From assembly GCA_019510125.1 (NCBI GenBank), contig JAEKKX010000013.1:62001-126000 (forward strand): a DNA stretch of 64,000 nucleotides. Reading direction: 5' to 3'. Within the stretch, counting starts at the first letter, position 1; each line of letters opens with the position of its first letter. The position numbers and the translations under genes are program-made. A model generated the notes under the pieces. It saw only the letters and a program-made list of their open reading frames with translations, ran no database searches and was not told the DNA's origin. The DNA comes from Lysobacterales bacterium. Its GTDB lineage: Bacteria > Pseudomonadota > Gammaproteobacteria > Xanthomonadales > Xanthomonadaceae. Shown piece after piece: positions 19,848-27,884 of the stretch.

Positions 19848-20645
19848 TCAGCGCGCGCGCCGCTTCGCCAGCTTCAGCAGCATCCGGAAATACAGCCCCG
19901 GGAACCACCGCTTGAGCCGCCAGCGCCCGGGTTCGCGCCGGGTCGGCAGGATCAGGAAGTCGCCGCGTTCGCAGGCGGCGAACGCCTTGTCGGCGACGCC
20001 GTCGAGGGTGTCGGGCGAACGGTCCATCCAGCGCTGCACCTTCGCCCTGGTCGCCTCGTCGGCGATCGCGGTGTCCATCAGGTTGGTGCGGAAGAACGCC
20101 GGGCAGAACACGCTGACCGACACCCCGCTGCCGTGCAGCTCCGCGCGCAGTTGCTCCGACAGCGCGACCACGCCGGCCTTGGCCACGCCGTAGCTCATGA
20201 TCCCGGGCGCGCCGGCGAGTCCGGCGAAGCTGGCGGTGTTGACCACCTGTCCGCGGCGGTCGGCGAGCATCTGCGGGAGGAACAGCCGGCAGCCGCGGAC
20301 CACGCCGAGCAGGTCGATCTCGAGGATCCGCCGCCATTCGTCCATCGTGGTGTCGACCAGCGCGCCGGCCGAGGCGATGCCGGCGTTGTTGACCAGCACG
20401 TCGACGCCGCCCCATGCCGCGGCCACCGCATCGTGCAGCGCCTGCATCGACGCGTCGTCGCCGACGTCGGCGGCCAGCGCGAGATGACCGTCGCCGGTGA
20501 GCGACGCGCGTCCGGCTTCGGCGCGTTCGACGGTCAGGTCGACGCAGGCCACGCGCGCGCCGCTGCGCGCGTAGCGCCGCGCCAGCGCGAGGCCGAGGCC
20601 GCTGCCGGCGCCGGTGATCAGGACGCGGCGGGAAGGGGACGTCAT
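19848..20645 (-). CDS. SDR family oxidoreductase
   Basis: An NAD(P)-dependent short-chain dehydrogenase of 265 residues. It has the cofactor loop TGAGSGLG (11-18), NNAG (87-90), and the catalytic set Ser139, Tyr152 and Lys156 (SYGVAKAG). After the core comes a basic tail (RREPGRWRLKRWFPGLYFRMLLKLAKRRAR) that could touch membrane. The substrate is unknown. The chosen ATG (20645) faces the second SDR across a 64-nt divergent gap. It is convergent with rodA, only 7 nt apart. Confidence 0.87.
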   Translation of the reverse strand: MTSPSRRVLITGAGSGLGLALARRYARSGARVACVDLTVERAEAGRASLTGDGHLALAADVGDDASMQALHDAVAAAWGGVDVLVNNAGIASAGALVDTTMDEWRRILEIDLLGVVRGCRLFLPQMLADRRGQVVNTASFAGLAGAPGIMSYGVAKAGVVALSEQLRAELHGSGVSVSVFCPAFFRTNLMDTAIADEATRAKVQRWMDRSPDTLDGVADKAFAACERGDFLILPTRREPGRWRLKRWFPGLYFRMLLKLAKRRAR

Positions 20646-20709
20646 GGGGCGGCTCCTGCGGTAGTCTCCGCAGCTTATCAGGCCGGCGGTTCCGGCCACG
20701 GAGCCCACC

Positions 20710-21480
20710 ATGCCGTCCCCCGATGCCCTGTTCGACCTCACCGGCCGCACCGCCCTCGTCACCGGCGCCTCGCGCGGCATCGGCGAGGCCATCGCCCACC
20801 TGCTCGCCGCGCACGGCGCGCACGTGGTCTGCACCTCGCGCAAGGTCGACGCCTGCGAGACCGTGGCCGCGGCCATCCGCGACGCCGGCGGTTCCGCCGA
20901 GGCGCGCGCGCTGCACGTCGGCGATCCCGCCGCGATCGAGGCGCTGTTCGCGGCGCTCGACGCCGAAGGCAAGGTCGCCAGCCTGCTGGTGAACAACGCC
21001 GCCGCCAATCCCTACTTCGGGCCGATGCTCGACATGGACCTCGGCAGCTACGAGAAGACGGTCGAAGTGAACCTGCGCGGCTACTTCTGGACCAGCGCGC
21101 AGGCGGCGAAGCGGATGAAGGACCACGGCGGCGGCGCGATCGTCAACGTCGCCTCGGTCAACGCGATGCGCCCCGCGCACGGGCAGGGCATCTACTCGAT
21201 GACCAAGGCCGGCATCGTCAACATGACCGAAGGCTTCGCCAAGGAACTCGCCGCCCACGGCATCCGCGTCAACGCATTGCTGCCGGGTCTGACCGACACC
21301 AAGTTCGCCTCCGCGATCACCGGCAATCCGAAACTCATGGCCATGATGTCGCAGCTCATCCCGATGGGCCGCAGCGCGCAGCCGGACGAGATCGCGCCGG
21401 CCGCGCTGTTCCTGCTGTCGCCGGCCGCGAGCTATGTCACCGGCACGTGCCTGACGGTGGATGGGGGGTATCTGGCGTAA
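20710..21480 (+). CDS. SDR family oxidoreductase
   Basis: A short-chain dehydrogenase/reductase of 256 residues. It has the TGASRGIG cofactor loop (18-25), NNAA (95-98), and the catalytic set Ser149, Tyr162 and Lys166 (YSMTK). It ends with the family-typical SYVTGTCLTVDGGYLA. The sequence type resembles SDRs of the 2-deoxy-D-gluconate or DHRS4-like groups, but the substrate is not assigned. It is divergent from the other SDR; the two are not close copies, so this is not a recent duplication. Confidence 0.88.
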   Translation: MPSPDALFDLTGRTALVTGASRGIGEAIAHLLAAHGAHVVCTSRKVDACETVAAAIRDAGGSAEARALHVGDPAAIEALFAALDAEGKVASLLVNNAAANPYFGPMLDMDLGSYEKTVEVNLRGYFWTSAQAAKRMKDHGGGAIVNVASVNAMRPAHGQGIYSMTKAGIVNMTEGFAKELAAHGIRVNALLPGLTDTKFASAITGNPKLMAMMSQLIPMGRSAQPDEIAPAALFLLSPAASYVTGTCLTVDGGYLA

Positions 21481-21557
21481 GACCCGGGAATCTGCGCCGC
21501 GTTCCGGGATCGAACGACACAATCCGGAATTCGCACCCGGAGCGCGAAGGAAGTGCC

Positions 21558-21743
21558 ATGTCGCCGGAACGCCTGTCCGACCGCATCGCCGGTGGATTGC
21601 CCGGCCTTGCGCTGGGCGATGCGTTCGGCGCGGCGCATGGTGCCGACGCGCTGCCGGCCGCGGCGATCGACGATCTCGAGGATGTGCCGCGGCTGCGTCG
21701 CGCAGCGGAGCGTCTGTTCGCGTTGTCGCAGACGCCGGCCTGA
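21558..21743 (+). pseudogene. ADP-ribosylglycohydrolase remnant (internal deletion)
   Basis: A 61-residue frame beginning MSPERLSDRIAGGLPGLALGDAFGAAHG, which resembles the N-terminal helix and GLALGDAFG motif of ADP-ribosylglycohydrolases. It then jumps to DALPAAAIDDLEDVPRLRRAAERLFAL, which resembles the C-terminal helix of the same family. The roughly 200 central residues, including the metal-binding aspartates, are absent. This fits an in-frame deletion leaving a collapsed gene. It has a usable ribosome site (GAAGGAA) and could still be translated. Family matching is by eye only. Confidence 0.5.
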
Positions 21744-21750
21744 CATGCCA

Positions 21751-22140
21751 TCAGGCGGGCAGTCGGGCCTCGAAGGCATGCCGGAACGCTTCGCTGTAGA
21801 GCGTTATGCAGACGATGAAATAGACGAGTCCAACGACGAGCGCACGCAATCGTCTTCCCTTGGCGCGCGTCGACAGCAGATGGAACGGGACGCCGAACCA
21901 GCCGAAGACCAGTGTGGCGATCGATGGCCACCGCGGTGGGCGCCGGCCCAGTGCCTTCGCATCCAGCAGACACCACGCCAAGAGCGCAACGTGCGTGACG
22001 AGGGTGTACACGATCAACGAACGGCCCGAGCGCGGATCATCGAGCGGATACTGGCCGTAATCCAGGCCGAGCGGGAGATGCGCTGCCAGCAGCAAGGCGA
22101 GGAGCGCATGCGCGATCCATCGATCGCGATGGTTGGCCAT
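21751..22140 (-). CDS. small membrane protein, unknown
   Basis: A 129-residue protein with about four hydrophobic segments: IAHALLALLLAAHLPLGL, SLIVYTLVTHVALLAWCLL, SIATLVFGWFGVPFHLL and ALVVGLVYFIVCITLYSEA. I do not recognise the family. The start is set at ATG 22140 because it overlaps the stop of the VOC gene by one base (TGATG), a usual sign of translational coupling. The longer frame upstream lies inside the VOC gene. Confidence 0.65.
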   Translation of the reverse strand: MANHRDRWIAHALLALLLAAHLPLGLDYGQYPLDDPRSGRSLIVYTLVTHVALLAWCLLDAKALGRRPPRWPSIATLVFGWFGVPFHLLSTRAKGRRLRALVVGLVYFIVCITLYSEAFRHAFEARLPA

Positions 22141-22526
22141 CACGGATCGAACGCCCGCACCTGGAACACGTTCCCCTCGGCATCCATCGCGTTGCACACG
22201 GTGAAGCCCGGACCCTGCCAGCGTTCGTCGAACAGGGCGCCGCCGAGGGCGGCGATGCGCTCGGCGGCGATGGCGAGGTCGGGCACGGTGAGGAAGAATT
22301 TCATGGCGACGTCCTCGCGGCGCTGCGGCGGCGACGTGACGACGATGTCGGCGGCGATGTGTGGCGGGATGCGGTGCAGGACGAGCTGCAGGTCGTCGGA
22401 TTCGAGCACCGCGACGTGCTCGTCCGCGTGCAGCCGGCGCATGCCGGCGACCTCGCAGTAGAAGCGTTCGAGGCGATCGCGGTCGCTGGCATAGACCAGG
22501 ACGCCGGCGCGGGCGGGACCGGGCAT
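22140..22526 (-). CDS. VOC (glyoxalase/bleomycin-resistance-like) protein
   Basis: A 128-residue single-domain member of the vicinal oxygen chelate superfamily. It shows the two beta-alpha-beta-beta-beta units expected: GVLVYASDRDRLERFYCEVAGMRRL, then VAMKFFLTVPDLAIAAERIAALGG, with a closing NAMDAEGNVFQVRAF. Which residues bind metal is unclear. It is coupled to the downstream small membrane protein. Confidence 0.8.
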   Translation of the reverse strand: MPGPARAGVLVYASDRDRLERFYCEVAGMRRLHADEHVAVLESDDLQLVLHRIPPHIAADIVVTSPPQRREDVAMKFFLTVPDLAIAAERIAALGGALFDERWQGPGFTVCNAMDAEGNVFQVRAFDP

Positions 22527-22593
22527 GGCGGTGGCCGGTGGGGAAAGGAAGGCGCAGTGTAGCGGGCGCCGTCGCGCTTCAGGCGAGCCTGCT

Positions 22594-23145
22594 TCAGGCG
22601 GCGGCAGGCGCGGCGGGCAGCGGCCGCGTCGCCATCATCGCGATCGCGACGGCATAGGCCAGCACCACGGCGGCGGCGCAGGCGGTCACGCGATGGTCCG
22701 GCGCCAGCCACCACGCCGCGCTCAGGCCGACGGTGCGCAGCGCCACATGCACATGCCCCGCGGGATGGCCGGTGATCCAGGCGTACACCGCCCAGTGCAG
22801 GCCCAGCCCGAGTCCCAGGCTCAGCGGCACGAACTGCGGCGCTTGCAGCAGCAGCGGGACGTGCAGCGCCCACAGCAGGTTGACCATGAAGACGCAGACG
22901 CCCATCAGCTTCGCCAGCGGATTGGGATTGCCGAGGATCTGTTCGCCGCGCAGCTTCGCGATCGCCATGGCCAGCGGGAAGATCGCGCCGGTGGCGAACA
23001 CCAGCGCCAGCGTCGCCGCGCGTTCGGGCAGGAACAGCCCCAGCGCGCCCACCGCGGTCCAGACGACGCTGCCGGCCAGCGGCAGCGACAGCGAGCGGTT
23101 GACGCGAGCCTCGAAATCGACGCGAAGGAGGTCGAGCGGAGCCAT
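22594..23145 (-). CDS. hypothetical six-span membrane protein
   Basis: A 183-residue inner-membrane protein. A short cytoplasmic start (MAPLDLLRVDFEARVNRSLSLP) is followed by about six hydrophobic spans, including SVVWTAVGALGLFLPERAAT, LVFATGAIFPLAMAIA and VCVFMVNLLWALHVPLLL. The central HWAVYAWITGHPAGHVHVALRT is His-rich and possibly functional. It may belong to a conserved domain-of-unknown-function family, but I cannot name it securely. It is transcribed alone, 67 nt before the VOC gene. Confidence 0.65.
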   Translation of the reverse strand: MAPLDLLRVDFEARVNRSLSLPLAGSVVWTAVGALGLFLPERAATLALVFATGAIFPLAMAIAKLRGEQILGNPNPLAKLMGVCVFMVNLLWALHVPLLLQAPQFVPLSLGLGLGLHWAVYAWITGHPAGHVHVALRTVGLSAAWWLAPDHRVTACAAAVVLAYAVAIAMMATRPLPAAPAAA

Positions 23146-23213
23146 GTGGATGTCCCGGAGCGAAGGTGCGGCGCATTCTGCGAGCGTGCGCGACCCGCGT
23201 CAGGTGACGAGTG

Positions 23214-24071
23214 TCAGCCGTTTTCCGGGACGCTTGCCGATGGCGGAGCGCTGTCGTCGGCCGGGGCCCTGGCGCGCCGCCGCGGCGGTTGCGCCTCGCG
23301 CTCGGCCATGTCGCGGACGCGGGCGCCGGCGTCGCGGATCAGCCCGGGCAGCAGTTGCGTCTCGGGCAGGTGCTTCCAGTATTTCTGCGGCATCTCCTGG
23401 CGCATCATCCGCGGGTTGAGTCGCGCCGGGTTGAAGATGTTGGCGTAGTACGTGCGCCACAGCTCCTCGCGGGCGTCGTCCGCAGGCGCGTCGGCGCGCT
23501 GCGCGCCGGGACCGAAGCACAGCCCGTGGCCGTCCCACGCGACGCTGCGGTACGGGGTGAGGATCGCCCAGCGCATGCCGGCGAAACGGCGCGCGAAGAA
23601 CGGCGCGACCCGGTCGAGGATGTGATGGTCCGGCTCGAACCAGGCGATGAACGCCTCGGCCTCGCCGGGCACTTCGCGGAAGCGCACGAACGCCTTCATC
23701 TTGTGCGTGTCGCGGCCGACCGCCTTCGCCAGTTCGGCGGCGCGGCGCACGTCGGGGTCGGTCACCCGCGCGAGCAGGTGGCGCTCGCCCTGCGCGATCC
23801 GGAACGCGATCCGGTACAGCAGCGCATGCCGCTGCGGCTCGCGATGGCACAGCACCGCACCGGCGAGCTCGAACAGCGCCGCCGGCACTTCAGGCGCCGC
23901 ATGCACGGCCTCGGCGGTGGCGAGATCCGGCGCCGCGAGCAGGCTGCCCTGCGCGTCGCCGTCCCAGTCGATGTCCTCCGGCCACAGCCCCGCGCGCAGC
24001 CCGGCGCGCGCGGCGGTGCGCCAGGCGTCGAGGTCCCACGGCGGATCGATGCGGGCGCGGTAGAGGGTCAT
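23214..24071 (-). CDS. TIGR03915-type putative DNA repair protein
   Basis: A 285-residue cytoplasmic protein of the family paired with the radical SAM protein upstream (TIGR03915/TIGR03916). Conserved stretches seen are ALFELAGAVLCHREPQRHALLYRI, AVGRDTHKMKAFVRFRE, FIAWFEPDHHILDRVAPFFARRF and WAILTPYRSVAWDG. In related genomes the domain is also found fused to UdgX-like uracil-DNA glycosylases, which links it to DNA repair; its chemistry is unknown. The C-terminus (about 250-285) is a charged low-complexity tail. The ATG overlaps the radical SAM stop (ATGA). Confidence 0.85.
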   Translation of the reverse strand: MTLYRARIDPPWDLDAWRTAARAGLRAGLWPEDIDWDGDAQGSLLAAPDLATAEAVHAAPEVPAALFELAGAVLCHREPQRHALLYRIAFRIAQGERHLLARVTDPDVRRAAELAKAVGRDTHKMKAFVRFREVPGEAEAFIAWFEPDHHILDRVAPFFARRFAGMRWAILTPYRSVAWDGHGLCFGPGAQRADAPADDAREELWRTYYANIFNPARLNPRMMRQEMPQKYWKHLPETQLLPGLIRDAGARVRDMAEREAQPPRRRARAPADDSAPPSASVPENG

Positions 24072-25339
24072 GCCGCGAACAGGTCCTGCTGCCGCGGCTT
24101 CGGCGCGAGCTGCGCGCGCAGCGTCGCCGGGTCGTCGAGCCGCCGGCGCGGGTGGTGGTCGAGCAGTTGCACGAACGGCAGCAGCTTCTGCATCGGCGCG
24201 CGCAGCCGGGCGAGGTCGGCGACGCGCAGGCGGCCGTGGCGGCGCGCCAGCACGATGCGGTCGACGTTGCGCGTGCCCAGCCCCGGGACCCGCAGCAGGT
24301 CCTCGCGCGGCGCGGTGTTGAGATCGACCGGGAAGCGCTCGGGATGGCGCAGCGCCCACGCGAGCTTGGGGTCGATGTCGAGGTCGAGCATCGTGCGTTC
24401 GGATTGCTCCGGTACGGGCGCGATCTCGTCCACCTCGAAGCCGTAGAACCGCAGCAGCCAGTCGGCCTGGTACAGGCGATGTTCGCGCAGCAGCGGCGGC
24501 GCCTGCACCGGCAGCCGCGACGAGGCGTCCTGGATCGGGCTGAAACCGGAGTAGTAGACGCGGCGCATGCGGTACGCGTCGTAGAGGCCGTGCGCGGTGC
24601 GCAGGATGCTGCGGTCGTCGGCGTCGTCGGCGCCGACGATCATCTGCGTGCTCTGTCCGGCCGGCGCGTAGCGGGGCGGGCGCTTGCGCTTCGGCGTGGC
24701 GCTGGTCGGCTTCGCCGGTTTGCGCGCTTCGAGCGTCTCCTCGATCTTCGTGTGGACCGTGCCCATCGCCGCGCGGATGCCCGGCAGCCGCTTCTCCGGT
24801 GCCAGCGCCTTGAGCCCGGCCTCGGTCGGCAGTTCGATGTTGATGCTCAGGCGATCGGCATAGCGTCCGGCCAGCGCCAGCAGCTCGGGCGAGGCCTCGG
24901 GGATCGTCTTCAGGTGGATGTAGCCGGCGAAGCGATGGTCCTCGCGCAGGCTGCGCGCGACCTCGACCAGTTGCTCCATCGTGTAGTCGCCGTTGCGGAT
25001 GATGCCGCTGGAGAGGAACAGGCCTTCGATGTAGTTGCGCTTGTAGAAGTCGAGCGTCAGCCGCACCACTTCGTCCGGCGTGAACCGCGCCCGCGGCACG
25101 TTGCTGCTGGCGCGGTTGATGCAGTACGCGCAGTCGTAGATGCAGAAGTTGGTCAGCAGGATCTTCAGCAGCGACACGCAGCGCCCGTCCGGCGTGTACG
25201 AGTGGCAGATGCCCATGCCCTCGGTGCTGCCGATGCCGCCGGACTTCAGCGAGTTGCGGCCGCCCGCGCCGCTGGAGGCGCAGGAGGCGTCGTACTTGGC
25301 GGCATCGGCCAACAGGGCGAGTTTGCGGGACAACTGCAT
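24068..25339 (-). CDS. putative DNA modification/repair radical SAM protein
   Basis: A 423-residue radical SAM enzyme of the TIGR03916 type. The [4Fe-4S] cluster motif is Cys66, Cys70 and Cys73 in TNFCIYDCAYC. The downstream region has NIELPTEAGLKALAPEKRLPG. A helix-hairpin-helix DNA-binding segment follows (VDLNTAPREDLLRVPGLGTRNVDRIVLARR, near 340-370). The tail ends PRQQDLFAA. The radical SAM core, the HhH motif and the coupled TIGR03915 gene together indicate an enzyme acting on DNA; the reaction is not known. Confidence 0.9.
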   Translation of the reverse strand: MQLSRKLALLADAAKYDASCASSGAGGRNSLKSGGIGSTEGMGICHSYTPDGRCVSLLKILLTNFCIYDCAYCINRASSNVPRARFTPDEVVRLTLDFYKRNYIEGLFLSSGIIRNGDYTMEQLVEVARSLREDHRFAGYIHLKTIPEASPELLALAGRYADRLSINIELPTEAGLKALAPEKRLPGIRAAMGTVHTKIEETLEARKPAKPTSATPKRKRPPRYAPAGQSTQMIVGADDADDRSILRTAHGLYDAYRMRRVYYSGFSPIQDASSRLPVQAPPLLREHRLYQADWLLRFYGFEVDEIAPVPEQSERTMLDLDIDPKLAWALRHPERFPVDLNTAPREDLLRVPGLGTRNVDRIVLARRHGRLRVADLARLRAPMQKLLPFVQLLDHHPRRRLDDPATLRAQLAPKPRQQDLFAA

Positions 25340-25458
25340 GGGCGGATTCTATCGGCGGGGTCGTCTCAGTCTCTGAGACGGTACGCACGCGGCGACGGTC
25401 CAGATGCACCGCCGCGATCGCGTCCGCGCGACAATGCCGCCGGCCACCGGAGCCCGCC

Positions 25459-26283
25459 ATGCGCCTGCCGTCGCTGCACCTGCACGCCTTGCACCTGTAC
25501 CCGCTGAAATCCGCCGCCGGCCTGTCGGTCGACGCGCTCGCGATCGAGCCGCGCGGCCCGCGCTTCGACCGGCGCTGGCTGGTGGTCGACGCCGACGGCC
25601 GTTTCGTCACCGCCCGCGCGGTGCCGGAGCTGGTGCTGATCCGCGCCGAGCCCGACGGCGACGGCCTGCGCCTGTCCGCGCCAGGGTTGCCGCCGCTGGC
25701 GGTCGCGCCGCCGTCGCCCGGCGCGCCGCGCATCGCGGTCACGGTGTGGAAGGACCAGGTCGACGCGCCGCTGGCCGACGCCGCGGCCCACGCCTGGCTG
25801 TCCGCCTGGCTGCAGCGCGACGTGCGGCTGGCGTGGATGGACGCCGACGTGCGGCGGCCGGTCGATCCCGCCTACGGCCGCGACGGCGATGAAGTCAGCT
25901 TCGCCGACGGCTATCCGCTGCTGCTGGTTTCGCAGGCCGCGGTGGACGGCCTCAATCTGCGCCTCGCCGCGGCCGGCCGGCCGCCGGTGACGATGGCGCA
26001 CTTCCGGCCCAACCTCGTCGTCGCCGGCGCAGACGCGCATGCGGAAGACGGCTGGCGGCGGCTGCGCATCGGCGGGGTCGCGTTCGACGCGGTCAAGCCG
26101 TGCACGCGCTGCGTGTTCACGACGGTCGATCCCGCGCTGGGCAAGCGCCGCGACGACGGCGAGCCGCTGGAGACGCTCAAGGCCTACCGCCGCACCCCGG
26201 CCGGCGTCACCTTCGGCATGAACCTGATCGCCCGCGGCGCCGGCACGGTGCGCGCCGGCGATGCGGTCGAAGTGCTGGACTGA
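25459..26283 (+). CDS. MOSC domain protein
   Basis: A 274-residue protein with an N-terminal MOSC beta-barrel region (LHALHLYPLKSAAGLSVDAL, FDRRWLVVDADGRFVTARAVPEL) and a C-terminal MOSC domain. The C-terminal domain has the conserved Cys motif CTRCVFTTVDPALGKR and ends GAGTVRAGDAVEVLD. Family members bind molybdenum cofactor and include mARC-type N-hydroxylated substrate reductases, so a reductase needing an electron partner is likely; none is adjacent. It is convergent with the S41 peptidase, 16 nt apart. Confidence 0.88.
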   Translation: MRLPSLHLHALHLYPLKSAAGLSVDALAIEPRGPRFDRRWLVVDADGRFVTARAVPELVLIRAEPDGDGLRLSAPGLPPLAVAPPSPGAPRIAVTVWKDQVDAPLADAAAHAWLSAWLQRDVRLAWMDADVRRPVDPAYGRDGDEVSFADGYPLLLVSQAAVDGLNLRLAAAGRPPVTMAHFRPNLVVAGADAHAEDGWRRLRIGGVAFDAVKPCTRCVFTTVDPALGKRRDDGEPLETLKAYRRTPAGVTFGMNLIARGAGTVRAGDAVEVLD

Positions 26284-26299
26284 CCGCGCGCCGTCGCGG

Positions 26300-27799
26300 T
26301 CATCGCGCGGCCTTCGACAGCCACCGGCGCGCGGCGCGCAGGTCCGGATCGCGCCCGGCCGCGACGTCCTCCAGCGTGGTGCGCACCGCGAGGTCGGGCA
26401 GCACGCCGCTGTCGGGCTGCGGCGTCGCGGGGAATCCGGCGATCAGCGGGATGTCCACGCTCACGCCGGACACCGGCAGCACCAGCCACGCCAACTGGCC
26501 GCCGTTGAGCCCGCGCAGGTTGCCGCCGGTGGGTTGGCCGATGAGCGTGGCGCTGCCGCTGGCCTTGAGGTTGCGGGCAATGAGGTGGCCGGCGGAACTC
26601 ATGCGCGGCCCGGTCAGCAGCACGACCCGGCCGCGGAACGGTTGCGCCGCGGGCACGATGCGCCTGTCGGCCGGCTGTTCGCGCAGGATCCAGTTGCGGC
26701 CCGGGCCGCGCGTCACCTGTCCGGTGCGGTCGAAGAACCCGAAGTCCCAGGTGTCGAGGAAGCGCGCCAGGTCGTAGGGCACGCGCTCGTAGGCGCTTTC
26801 CATCCGCGGGGCCGGGATGGAGAACGGCGCGGCCAGCAGGTACGACTGCAGCGTGTCGCCGATGGCGTCGTCGCCGCCTTCGTTGCGGCGCAGGTCGAGC
26901 ACGAGCCTGTCGATGCGGCGTTCGCGCAGCGTGTCGAAGCTGCGCGCGAGGAAGCCCTTCCAGTCGAAATCGCCGTTCCAGAAGGCGAACGTGGGCAGCG
27001 TCATCACCGCCACGCCGTCGTCGCCGATGTCCAGTCGCCAGTCGTCCGTCGGCATGGCCTGGCCGGCCGCGGCCAGCCGCTGCTCGCGGGCGACAGCGGT
27101 CATCGGGGCGACCGTCGCCTCCGCGATCCGGCCGCCGCGCGGACGGAAACGCAGGGCGTAGCCGGCCGGGCCGGGCGGGTGCAGCAGCGGGAACAGCCGG
27201 TCCATCGCGCCGCCGTTCTCGTCGCTGTCGAGCTGGCTGAGGCGCTTGCCGTCGTTGCCGCCGTCGGCGCGGAGGTAGGGCAGCAGCTCCGACGCCAGCG
27301 CGGCGGGCGGGCGGCCGTCGATCGCCAGCAGCTCGGCGTTCGCCGGCACCGCGGGGTCGGCGCTCGCGGTGACCAGCAGCCGGCCGTCGATCAGCCGCAG
27401 CCGCAGCGGCAGCGCCGGCAGCGCGGCGAGGCCGGCCTGCACCGCGGCGCCCTGGTTCAGGGGGTTGGTCCAGGTGTGGCCGCAGCGGACGACGGCGGCG
27501 AGGCGGCTGGCGATCCGGTACATCGCCAGCGCGTCGCTGCCGTCGGCGACCTCGGCGTCGGCGCGGGCGAAGGCGGCGTCCAGCTCGGCCGGGGTGGCGT
27601 AGCGGTACAGGCCCGGGTGCAGGTCGGTCAACGCGCGCTTGAGGATCCGCAGCTCGCGCCGCGCCTGCTCGGCGGTCAGGCGCACCGGGGCCGGCGTGGC
27701 TGCCGCGGGGGTGGCGATGGCGTCCTGCGCCCGGGCGGGGAGGGCGGCGGGAAGCCCGCACAGGCAGGCGATCAGGCAGCGGGCAGCGAAGCGGCGCAT
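26300..27799 (-). CDS. secreted S41 family peptidase
   Basis: A 499-residue exported protease of the C-terminal processing (tail-specific) family. The start is set at ATG 27799 because it gives a clean signal peptide (MRRFAARCLIACLCGLPAALPARAQ). The N-terminal helical region (ELRILKRALTDLHPGLYRY) is followed by a PDZ-like middle and the peptidase core. The core has a likely nucleophile in PRMSSAGHLIARNLKAS, and IDRLVLDLRRNEGGDDAIGD precedes it. TLIGQPTGGNLRG follows, as in the family. It lies 85 nt downstream of an AraC-type regulator on the same strand. Confidence 0.85.
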   Translation of the reverse strand: MRRFAARCLIACLCGLPAALPARAQDAIATPAAATPAPVRLTAEQARRELRILKRALTDLHPGLYRYATPAELDAAFARADAEVADGSDALAMYRIASRLAAVVRCGHTWTNPLNQGAAVQAGLAALPALPLRLRLIDGRLLVTASADPAVPANAELLAIDGRPPAALASELLPYLRADGGNDGKRLSQLDSDENGGAMDRLFPLLHPPGPAGYALRFRPRGGRIAEATVAPMTAVAREQRLAAAGQAMPTDDWRLDIGDDGVAVMTLPTFAFWNGDFDWKGFLARSFDTLRERRIDRLVLDLRRNEGGDDAIGDTLQSYLLAAPFSIPAPRMESAYERVPYDLARFLDTWDFGFFDRTGQVTRGPGRNWILREQPADRRIVPAAQPFRGRVVLLTGPRMSSAGHLIARNLKASGSATLIGQPTGGNLRGLNGGQLAWLVLPVSGVSVDIPLIAGFPATPQPDSGVLPDLAVRTTLEDVAAGRDPDLRAARRWLSKAAR

Positions 27800-27884
27800 G
27801 GGGCGGTCCGGAGGGTGGCGAGGGCCGCGACGATGCCGGTCGGGCGCCAGGTCGTCGTCCCGGCCGGCGAAAACCGCCGTCTTT

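Noticed and set aside
19848..21480. Recent duplication of the two SDR genes
   Set aside because: The proteins differ strongly outside the common catalytic motifs, and they lie on opposite strands.
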